From NCBI GenBank assembly GCA_039795895.1, contig JBDKKW010000001.1:71634-135633 (forward strand): DNA of 64,000 bases, read 5' to 3'. The translations under genes were made by a program, and so were the position numbers. This DNA is from JBBTSQ01 sp039795895. Lineage in GTDB: Bacteria > Patescibacteriota > Minisyncoccia > Phycocordibacterales > JBAYGS01. This document shows positions 58,577 through 64,000 of the stretch, piece after piece. The notes under the pieces were generated by a model. That model was not told where the DNA came from. It did not search any database and saw only the letters and a list, made by a program, of their open reading frames with translations. Each line of letters opens with the position of its first letter. The first letter of the stretch is position 1.

Positions 58577-59066
58577 CAGAGTAAGTACATTAAATAAACG
58601 TTTGGCTACACCGATGTGCTCTCAAATATTTTGAAAGTAGATCGGTGTGGCCGATAAACAGTGGGCCAGACACCGTGTCAGACGGCAGTTTGATACAGAA
58701 TGCGTTTCGCTTGATGCCGTGCACCAACGCTCGGTGCACATCGAGAGATACTAATCAGTTGTTGGAGGTGTGAGTCGCAAGCTCGCATCAGCCCCTTCAC
58801 TAGAAACTCCTGGCGGTCACCTCCAGGATGGAAATCTTCTAGCCAACTGACATTCGGAGCCTTCTCCAATATCCTACGGAGAGGGGGGTACCAGTCTAAA
58901 GCTCGGGGCCGCAGGCTCTTGGTTTGGATACAAAGTGTAAGTTTCTGTAACAACGGAGGCGAGCACGAGGCACGATCATCGTCTTTATACATATCTGAGG
59001 GATCAGATCGATGGTTGGGTCACTGTTACTGGGCTGGTTGTGCGCAAGCATGGCCAGCCCTTTTCT
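58577..59066 (+). ncRNA. Candidate structured ncRNA, ~490 nt
   Basis: A promoter and a terminator bracket 490 nt with no credible plus-strand ORF. Stems: GGCTACACCGAT (58604-58615) with ATCGGTGTGGCC (58641-58652); GTGCACC (58719) with GGTGCAC (58733); and a long-range set TCAGTTG (58755) with CAACTGA (58844) and TGGAGGTG (58763) with CACCTCCA (58818). I see no tmRNA, RNase P or SRP signatures. The minus-strand frame at 58678-58992 has no start signals and is taken as a shadow. Confidence 0.6.
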
Positions 59067-59069
59067 TTT
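59031..59069 (+). terminator. Terminator of the 58577 RNA
   Basis: GGGCTGG ... CCAGCCC with an inner TGC-GCAA-GCA stem, followed by TTTTCTTTTC. Confidence 0.85.
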
Positions 59070-59112
59070 CTTAATTTGAGGTGTAAATGCAGTCGTGTGC
59101 AACATCTCAAAG

Positions 59113-59152
59113 CCCCGCATGCCATGTTGGCATGCGGGGTTGTTTTTTTAAA
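59113..59152 (+). terminator. Second intrinsic terminator
   Basis: CCCCGCATGCC / GGCATGCGGGG followed by a long T-run. Confidence 0.9.
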
Positions 59153-59161
59153 AAACTTCTA

Positions 59162-59170
59162 TGGTATACT
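59162..59170 (+). promoter_or_regulatory. Extended -10 promoter
   Basis: TGGTATACT (TGn plus TATACT) with no clear -35; it would start transcription near 59177. Confidence 0.55.
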
Positions 59171-59176
59171 CTCGGT

Positions 59177-59420
59177 GTGGTCTGAGGGTAGGTTGTAACT
59201 TACGGGTTGCGACTGTCGATATTCAGACCGTGGCGCCGAGCGTCACCAATTGCGGGGGTTCAAATCCCTCGTTTCGGCCAAGTGGATACTGCTTCCTGGA
59301 TTAGATACCCGGGAGTTGGTCTGGCAGACACCCTTATGGCCTGTTTAGTAAAGTCCGTCTACGCTGTGTGCGAGACGGCATCGCGCCCCAGGTCGTCACG
59401 CACGGCTCTGGGGTTTTCTT
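59177..59420 (+). ncRNA. Candidate structured ncRNA with a tRNA-like T-arm, ~240 nt
   Basis: Successive hairpins: GGTCTGA (59179) with TCAGACC (59223); GTGGCG-CCGAG-CGTCAC (59230-59246); a perfect T-arm GGGGG-TTCAAAT-CCCTC (59254-59270) followed by GTTTCGGCCA; CCGTCT (59355) with AGACGG (59373). A terminator CCCCAG/CTGGGG with T-run ends it (59386-59425). No 7-bp acceptor partner is found, so it is not an ordinary tRNA; it may be a tRNA-derived or tRNA-mimicking RNA. Confidence 0.5.
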
Positions 59421-59425
59421 TTTCC
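59386..59425 (+). terminator. Terminator of the 59177 RNA
   Basis: CCCCAG (59386) / CTGGGG (59408) followed by TTTTCTTTTT. Confidence 0.75.
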
Positions 59426-59430
59426 TGTTA

Positions 59431-59454
59431 TTAGAAATTATAATTTAGGAATTA
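59431..59454. repeat. 24-bp perfect direct repeat, copy 2
   Basis: Identical to 4192-4215. Confidence 0.8.
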
Positions 59455-59459
59455 TCTCA

Positions 59460-59499
59460 CTTCGTCGTAGCTCCGCTAGATCTCTTGCGAAGCGAGACA
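59460..59499. repeat. 40-bp intergenic module, copy A
   Basis: CTTCGTCGTAGCTCCGCTAG ... GCGAAGCGAGACA; 36 of 40 bases match 61272-61311. Here it lies between AGAAATT (59433) and AATTTCT (59522). Confidence 0.75.
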
Positions 59500-59542
59500 G
59501 GAGATCTGGCATAGCCAGAGAAATTTCTGCTATACTTTCATT

Positions 59543-60238
59543 ATGCCCTTCCGCTCTCAAATTCACAAAGATCGATTACACCACGCTTATATCATTGAGG
59601 GTGCACACATTGATTGTGTTCCGAAATTACTCTCGTTTGTTGAGACAGAGCTCGCGATGCCGATTGTGGGCAATCCAAATATTTGGAGAGAACACTTTGA
59701 GGCTTTTGGAATTGATGAGGGACGTAAGCTTAAAGAAATGCAATCGTTGCGTCCAGCATCGGGAGATAAAAAAATATTTATTTTGTCGGTGAATTCGATT
59801 ACTCGCGAAGCGCAAAACGCTTTGCTGAAGGTGCTCGAGGAACCAACGGTGGGTACGCATTTCTTTTTTGTTTTGCCGACCGTTTCGATGCTTTTGCCGA
59901 CCATCTTTTCTCGAGTGGTGCTCATACAGACGCACGAATCGAGGGTAAAAGGGGAGACCACCGAAGCCGATATTCTGGCAAAGCAATTTTCTGAGAGTGC
60001 AATTGCTGAACGACTCAAAATTGCCAAAACTCTTTCGGAATCAGAAGATCGTGGGATGCCACGGGATTTTGTAAATGCACTCGAGCGATATTGGTATGAT
60101 AAAGTCGGATCAAAAAGCCTTCCGTCATACCAAAAATGGTTTGCGTTGATTGCGAAATGTCGATCATATCTGTCTGATCGATCACCTTCTGTAAAAATGC
60201 TTCTTGAGCACCTTGCAGTAGCGATACCTAAAGAGTAG
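59543..60238 (+). CDS. holB: DNA polymerase III delta'-like clamp-loader subunit
   Basis: 231 residues. FILSVNSITREAQNALLKVLEEP (in parts) is the AAA+ core segment shared with DnaX, followed by TFFFVLPTV-like sensor strand and IFSRV. No Walker A, as in delta' subunits that do not hydrolyse ATP. It lacks the longer C-terminal collar of E. coli HolB. With the short DnaX at 16591 it forms a minimal clamp loader. Confidence 0.8.
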   Translation: MPFRSQIHKDRLHHAYIIEGAHIDCVPKLLSFVETELAMPIVGNPNIWREHFEAFGIDEGRKLKEMQSLRPASGDKKIFILSVNSITREAQNALLKVLEEPTVGTHFFFVLPTVSMLLPTIFSRVVLIQTHESRVKGETTEADILAKQFSESAIAERLKIAKTLSESEDRGMPRDFVNALERYWYDKVGSKSLPSYQKWFALIAKCRSYLSDRSPSVKMLLEHLAVAIPKE

Positions 60239-60240
60239 CT

Positions 60241-60352
60241 AAATTCTCCCTTTGCTAAAGGGAGCACTGCATTCTGATGCAGGAGGGATTTATTCTGAAA
60301 TTAAAAATCCCTCCCCCTTCGGGTACTCCCTTTAAAAAAGGGAGAATCGGAA
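60241..60352. repeat. Nested palindromic repeat
   Basis: Outer TTCTCCCTTT ... AAAGGGAGAA pieces, each itself a hairpin (CTCCCTTT-GCT-AAAGGGAG and CTCCCTTT-AA-AAAAGGGAG), and inside them GGAGGGATTT / AAATCCCTCC. It forms a cloverleaf-like structure; a repeat type familiar from intergenic CPR sequence. Confidence 0.7.
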
Positions 60353-60390
60353 ATTACAATCATCTGATTTTTGTGTATAATACTTTCACT

Positions 60391-60621
60391 ATGTCTATGT
60401 TTCAAAATTTTTTGATGAAGAAGATGCTGGCTTCGCAAATGAAAGACGTGCCGAAGGAGCAACAAGATAAGATTTTTGCTGCGATTGAGAAGAACCCTGA
60501 CTTTTTCAAGCAAATTGCAGAAAAGATTCAGGTAAAGATGAAAGCGGGGAAGAGTCAGATGGATGCGTCGATGGAGGTGGTCAAAGAAAACCAGGCGGAA
60601 TTACAAAAAATGCTGAATTAA
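60391..60621 (+). CDS. Small helical protein, unknown
   Basis: 76 residues from ATG 60391; the longer frame upstream runs through the palindromic repeat and is rejected. TATAAT at 60376-60381 places transcription right before the ATG. Met/Lys/Gln-rich amphipathic helices (MKKMLASQMKDVPKEQQDKI, KAGKSQMDASMEVVKENQAE), perhaps a small helical bundle. Confidence 0.65.
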   Translation: MSMFQNFLMKKMLASQMKDVPKEQQDKIFAAIEKNPDFFKQIAEKIQVKMKAGKSQMDASMEVVKENQAELQKMLN

Positions 60622-60632
60622 TTATTTCTACA

Positions 60633-61223
60633 ATGTTTACACCTAAAAAAATCTTCATCTTGCTTGGACATCCAGATAGTGTGGACTCAATCAATGCGCG
60701 ATTTGTGAATGCGTATGAGCAGGGTGCTCGATCGGCTGGGCATGAGGTCAGAAGGATGAATATTGGTGACCTCAAATTTGATCCAATTCTCCATAAAGGC
60801 TACCGAGTGCGTCAAAATCTTGAACCTGACCTTTTGGTAGTGCAAGAAAATATTAAGTGGTGTAAGCATTTAGTAATTTTCTATCCAACCTGGTGGTCTT
60901 CAATGCCTGCGCTTCTCAAGGGGCTCTTTGATCGTATGTGGCTTCCGGGTTTTGCGTATAAATTTCATCCAGGGACTCTTCCTGGTTGGGAACGATTACT
61001 CAAGGGAAGAAGTGCTCGGGTGGTCGTCACTTCAAACACCTCGCCATTTATTTTGCGAGTGATGTATGGTGATACATCGAAAATTCTCTCTCGAGCGATT
61101 TTGTGGTTTGCAGGTATTAGTCCGGTACGTGTGACTAAGATTGGAAATGCTGAAAAATTACCTGAAGACAAACGAGTAAAGTGGGATAAGAAAATGGTGG
61201 AGATGGGAAAGGGGGGAAGATGA
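60633..61223 (+). CDS. NAD(P)H-dependent oxidoreductase (quinone reductase, flavodoxin fold)
   Basis: 196 residues. FILLGHPDSVDSINARF (FMN phosphate loop), VIFYPTWWSSMPALLKGLFDRMW (in parts; the conserved YPxWW...P..LKG..DR of the KefF/YwrO/MdaB group) and a C-terminal FAGISPVR segment. Reduces quinones or other electron acceptors with FMN/FAD. 11 bp after the small helical protein gene, probably the same transcript. Confidence 0.88.
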   Translation: MFTPKKIFILLGHPDSVDSINARFVNAYEQGARSAGHEVRRMNIGDLKFDPILHKGYRVRQNLEPDLLVVQENIKWCKHLVIFYPTWWSSMPALLKGLFDRMWLPGFAYKFHPGTLPGWERLLKGRSARVVVTSNTSPFILRVMYGDTSKILSRAILWFAGISPVRVTKIGNAEKLPEDKRVKWDKKMVEMGKGGR

Positions 61224-61254
61224 CAGACATTAGTAGTTAGACATTAGACTTTAA

Positions 61255-61330
61255 AAAAGCCCCAGAAATTACTTCGTCGTTGCTCTGCAAGATCTCCTGC
61301 GAAGCGAGACAATTTCTGGGGCTTTTCATT
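61255..61330 (+). terminator. Terminator with a 40-bp module in its loop
   Basis: Perfect 16-bp arms AAAAGCCCCAGAAATT (61255-61270) and AATTTCTGGGGCTTTT (61311-61326). The loop is a 40-nt module (61272-61311) also found at 59460-59499. Confidence 0.8.
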
Positions 61331-61338
61331 GCAAAATA

Positions 61339-61363
61339 AAACCCCGTCGTGTGACGGGGTTTG
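61339..61363 (-). terminator. Terminator of the small basic protein gene
   Basis: AACCCCGTC / GACGGGGTT with a T-rich end on the minus strand. Confidence 0.75.
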
Positions 61364-61365
61364 TG

Positions 61366-61584
61366 TTACCAAGCTGTACGTTTCTTGGGGTCATATCCAC
61401 CAGGGAGATTCCCTTGGGTGAACGGTCTGGGATCAGGAGACGCTTTTTTCTTTGAGTGACGAGTTCTTTTGGGTTCTCCAGCCGTAGCTTTCTCGATCAT
61501 CGCTATGCTTTTCTTGCTGAGTTTCACCTCGGGTATCCCCTTGAGGGTGCTTTTTGGTGTCCGACGCTTTTTTGTAGTGCTCAT
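61366..61584 (-). CDS. Small basic protein, unknown
   Basis: 72 residues from ATG 61584, which has GAAAGGA just upstream (the frame extends four codons further). Lys/Arg-rich at the start (MSTTKKRRTPK) and Pro/Gly-rich at the end (GNLPGGYDPKKRTAW); likely nucleic-acid or ribosome associated. No family recognised. Confidence 0.6.
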   Translation of the reverse strand: MSTTKKRRTPKSTLKGIPEVKLSKKSIAMIEKATAGEPKRTRHSKKKASPDPRPFTQGNLPGGYDPKKRTAW

Positions 61585-61733
61585 ATGTCCTTTCACTAGT
61601 ACGATTCCTTTTTTAGGATAGCGTGAGAGAGTATTCTATGCAAGGGTGAGTAGTTTGCATCACTTTGCAACCTGTGGTACTTTGATTTCGGAACGCGGGA
61701 ATAATTCTCGCACAAAAAAGAAAGGTTGGTTCT

Positions 61734-62564
61734 ATGAAAAACCAGTTTGTTGGATCAGTGTTTTGGATGCTTAATCGGTTGTTGGCTTTCTGCTATCGGC
61801 TGATTAAGCAACGGAGTTTCTTCGAAGTCTCTTTTGATTGGCATAAATACAAGATTATTTATTCTGACAATCCGCATCAGTTGTTGAATGAGTCGGGCCT
61901 TCAGTTTGCCAGACTCTATGTGCACACGGTACCTCAAGAAAAACTCTACCTATTGATGAATCTCCCTGGCCAAGCTTCTTTTGGTACGGGTGATTCATTG
62001 AATAAGCTTCGTGAGTGCGCGTGGCGCAGGTCGCTCGAATTTCCGATCCGCAGTCTTGGGAGTATTCATGATTCCGCAAAAGACCACCTGGTTGTGTGGC
62101 TCAAGTGGCAAGGTACTTTCCTTGGTTGCAACAGAAAGGGATTGGATGATATGCATCTTGCGACCACTCGTCTTCAAGAATTCTTGGATGAAAATATCGC
62201 ACCTCGTTTTATGTTACAAGAGTTGATTGAAGTGATGATTTCGGAGAGAGTTCCACAATTCCTGATGGCTGTCTTGATCAAGGACTGTTTGGAACGACTT
62301 CGTCAGCATCCTTTGGATTCGGTGTGTCCCGATGACCAACTGACCAAACTACTCGAATTTTTGGCGGATAACACATGGGACGGCTTTGATGAGTTGCGAC
62401 GGGAGTGTGTCTTGATTGCACACGCTCGTGAGGCAATTCTCGAACAGGTGTCACATGTCGAAAAATTACTCGCCGCTGCAAGTAAAGCTAATCCATACAA
62501 ACAGCTTCATCTTGAGAGAATGCTTATGGGTGTAGGTGTTCCTGTGCCGACAAACAAGCCTTAG
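61734..62564 (+). CDS. Unknown protein with hydrophobic N-terminus
   Basis: 276 residues behind AAGAAAGG. A hydrophobic stretch at residues ~5-24 could anchor it. The rest is soluble and helical with many Leu/Arg (QELIEVMISERVPQFLMAVL, LRRECVLIAHAREAILEQV). A promoter-like TTGCAT lies at 61655. No family recognised. Confidence 0.7.
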   Translation: MKNQFVGSVFWMLNRLLAFCYRLIKQRSFFEVSFDWHKYKIIYSDNPHQLLNESGLQFARLYVHTVPQEKLYLLMNLPGQASFGTGDSLNKLRECAWRRSLEFPIRSLGSIHDSAKDHLVVWLKWQGTFLGCNRKGLDDMHLATTRLQEFLDENIAPRFMLQELIEVMISERVPQFLMAVLIKDCLERLRQHPLDSVCPDDQLTKLLEFLADNTWDGFDELRRECVLIAHAREAILEQVSHVEKLLAAASKANPYKQLHLERMLMGVGVPVPTNKP

Positions 62565-62577
62565 TTTTGGTTCTTCA

Positions 62578-62612
62578 AGCCCAGTTTTGCGAAGCAAAAC
62601 TGGGCTTTTCAT
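62578..62612 (+). terminator. Intrinsic terminator
   Basis: GCCCAGTTTTGC-GAA-GCAAAACTGGGC followed by TTTTC. Confidence 0.9.
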
Positions 62613-62726
62613 TACGACGAGCGACCCAGTAGGTCAATGTGCTCATTGAGGAGCGCATGGACGAGTAATCTCGTCCCTGGCGTCTGACGATTTAGCAAAA
62701 TCGCCTACTGGGTTCGAAGTCGTAAA
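62612..62726. repeat. Hairpin element 5, related to element 1
   Basis: Outer arms TTACGAC (62612) / GTCGTAA (62719) and ACCCAGTAGG (62624) / CCTACTGGGT (62704). Inner hairpins GGACGAG-TAAT-CTCGTCC (62659-62676) and CGATTT/AAATCG near 62688-62703. The module GATTTAGCAAAATC + GCCTACTGGGTTC matches the right end of element 1 (8110-8137). Confidence 0.75.
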
Positions 62727-62856
62727 ATAAGGTATGGTACCCATCTCTGAGCGTCAGCTCGGATAAGGGCGAGCGAAGCGAGTACTTGTTGGTACAAGCC
62801 GAGGGTAAATACCTTTTATTTCCTTTTTTGTCGTTTTTAAGTTATTATCACCTCCT
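62727..62856. other. Structured upstream region of ychF
   Basis: No ORF. Contains CTCGG/CCGAG and AAGGTAT/ATACCTT complementary pairs and ends in a T-rich stretch before the ATG. No clear promoter. Confidence 0.4.
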
Positions 62857-63957
62857 ATGGCTTTATCTATTGGAATTGTGGGTCTCCCGAATGTCGGCAA
62901 GTCGACACTTTTTAATGGGCTCACTAAAAAGAGTGTGCTCGCTGCCAACTATCCCTTTGCAACTATCGACCCTTCGGTTGGTGTGGTGGCGGTGCCCGAT
63001 GAGCGCTTGTACAAGCTCGCAGAATTTTCTAAAACACTTCGTACTATTCCTGCGGTGGTGGAATTTGTGGATATCGCAGGTCTCGTCAAAGGTGCATCAG
63101 AAGGTGAAGGATTGGGCAACCAATTTCTCACCAACATTCGCGACACGGCTGCGATCGCTCAGGTGGTCCGTATTTTTGAAGACGACAATATTATCCATGT
63201 GGACGGTAAAATCAATCCACTCGGTGATATCGAAGTGATTAATCTCGAGCTGATTCTTGCTGACCTGCAAACTGTCTCAAAACGAAAATCAAGTATTGCA
63301 AGTGATGTGAAGCGTGGGAACAAGACCGCACTTGTTGAAGCTGAACTTTTGAAAAAGCTCGATGAAGCATTGACTTCAGGCAAGCTTGCGTCATCCATCT
63401 CGCTCACCGATGAAGAGGCGCCAATTCTCCAAGGACTCCATTTGCTTACCGCCAAGAAGATTTTGTATGTACTCAACAAAAAAGCTGGAGGTAAGAATCT
63501 CGACGAGATGAATGACCCTCGTTTCGCTCAATTGTTAAAATTTATGCAGGACACCAAATCAAACTATGTGATTGTGGATGCAAAAATCGAGGAAGATTTG
63601 AAAGAAATGACGGGAGATGAGCGAATCTTGTTTCGAAAAGAGCTTGGTGGCGGGGGAGATGACGGTATCAATAGTTTGATTATCGAAGGGTATAAGATGC
63701 TCGGTTTGATTACCTATTTCACTACTGGCGTCGAGGAGACTCGCGCGTGGACGATCAAAGCTGGCTGGACAGCGCCACTTGCGGGAACTGCGATTCATAC
63801 GGATTTTAAAGATAAATTTGTGCGCGCGGAAATTATTGAATGGGACAAGCTTTTGGCGGCAGGTTCATACGGTGCTGCTCGAGAAAAAGGTTTGGTGCGA
63901 ACAGAGGGAAAGGAATATGTAGTCAAAGATGGAGACGTGATTGAATTTAAAATTTAA
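62857..63957 (+). CDS. ychF: YchF GTPase/ATPase (OLA1 family)
   Basis: 366 residues. G1 is GLPNVGKSTLFN (residues ~8-19), G3 is FVDIAGLVKGASEGEGLG, and the TGS-like C-terminal domain includes GVEETRAWTIKAGWTAPLAGTAIHTDF (in parts) and RTEGKEYVVKDGDVIEFKI. YchF binds ATP in preference to GTP and associates with the ribosome. Complete, ends 43 bp before the window edge; its stop lies inside a hairpin (63940-63988). Confidence 0.97.
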   Translation: MALSIGIVGLPNVGKSTLFNGLTKKSVLAANYPFATIDPSVGVVAVPDERLYKLAEFSKTLRTIPAVVEFVDIAGLVKGASEGEGLGNQFLTNIRDTAAIAQVVRIFEDDNIIHVDGKINPLGDIEVINLELILADLQTVSKRKSSIASDVKRGNKTALVEAELLKKLDEALTSGKLASSISLTDEEAPILQGLHLLTAKKILYVLNKKAGGKNLDEMNDPRFAQLLKFMQDTKSNYVIVDAKIEEDLKEMTGDERILFRKELGGGGDDGINSLIIEGYKMLGLITYFTTGVEETRAWTIKAGWTAPLAGTAIHTDFKDKFVRAEIIEWDKLLAAGSYGAAREKGLVRTEGKEYVVKDGDVIEFKI

Positions 63958-63988
63958 GCATCGTAGATGCTTCAATTTTAAATTCAAT
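63940..63988. terminator. Hairpin overlapping the end of ychF
   Basis: 23-bp arms (63940-63962 and 63966-63988) around GTA with a single mismatch; the left arm contains the last six codons and the stop of ychF. No T-run follows. Confidence 0.75.
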
Positions 63989-64000
63989 TACGTAAAATCC

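Noticed and set aside
58678..58992. Minus-strand ORF of 104 codons in the candidate ncRNA region
   Set aside because: No ribosome-binding site or promoter on that strand, while the plus strand has a near-consensus promoter and a terminator; composition looks like a shadow of structured RNA.
58577..59066. tmRNA or RNase P RNA
   Set aside because: No tmRNA acceptor end with CCA, no tag frame, and no GGAAAGTCC-type RNase P core could be found.
59298..59310. GGATTAGATACCC matches a conserved 16S rRNA segment
   Set aside because: Only 13 bases match and none of the surrounding 16S sequence is present; taken as coincidence inside the candidate ncRNA.

Overview
The window looks like a chromosomal segment of a small-genome, ultra-compact bacterium, most likely a member of the Candidate Phyla Radiation (Patescibacteria, Parcubacteria-like). 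This rests on the gene repertoire and style: short intergenic gaps, many unknown genes, a minimal DnaX without its zinc module, and typical accessory families (SWIB, DUF2914, DUF456, NADAR, YdeI-like, DedA, a large repeat-rich surface protein with a peptidoglycan-binding-like domain). TGA is used as an ordinary stop (for example at the end of pheA), so the recoded CPR lineages do not fit. The taxonomic call is inference; no rRNA is present.

Layout. 0-10 kb: the 3' part of an SPFH protein, topA (-), two small membrane proteins, dprA (-), two related small unknown proteins, serS-ftsQ, a small membrane protein (-) and a tRNA-dihydrouridine synthase. 10-17.6 kb: a long structured leader with a small ORF, a secreted protein, an AT-rich operator-like array and a 1592-residue surface protein, then a short dnaX. 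17.6-27 kb: tRNA-Gln and a partial copy of it, a YdeI-like protein, and a stretch rich in NAD/ADP-ribose-linked families (NADAR, Nudix, SPFH plus NAD-kinase-like pair, NrtR-like regulator), a frameshifted membrane-anchored protein and a SWIB protein. 27-44 kb: structured leader plus cold-shock protein, ABC-F ATPase, VOC protein, two inositol-phosphatase-superfamily proteins, HI0933-type flavoprotein, DEAD-box helicase, prephenate dehydratase, HAD phosphatase, ABC exporter, and a Nudix / pyrophosphatase-like / PD-(D/E)XK nuclease / DedA run. 44-64 kb: DUF456, two large unknown proteins, the glycolytic pair gpmI and eno (-), DoxX, LOG-family hydrolase, tgt, uvrB, a 1.07-kb gap with two candidate ncRNAs, the clamp-loader subunit holB, an NAD(P)H oxidoreductase and ychF.

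Two gene styles can be seen. Housekeeping genes are tightly packed and usually lack a Shine-Dalgarno sequence. Many unknown accessory genes are single units with a strong promoter (TTGACA/T-17-TATAAT-like, or a distinct class with a 16-bp spacer and TAGTAT), a GAAAGG ribosome-binding site and a strong intrinsic terminator.

The most unusual features are non-coding. A family of about 120-150-bp hairpin elements shares conserved internal blocks but has locus-specific complementary outer arms, sitting on the 3' ends of genes (8015, 27124, 33789, 55017, with a relative at 62612). There are two promoter-to-terminator units without a convincing ORF (58577-59066 and 59177-59420), a structured region before the cold-shock gene, and direct TGTCC sites spaced 21-24 bp apart before the surface-protein gene.
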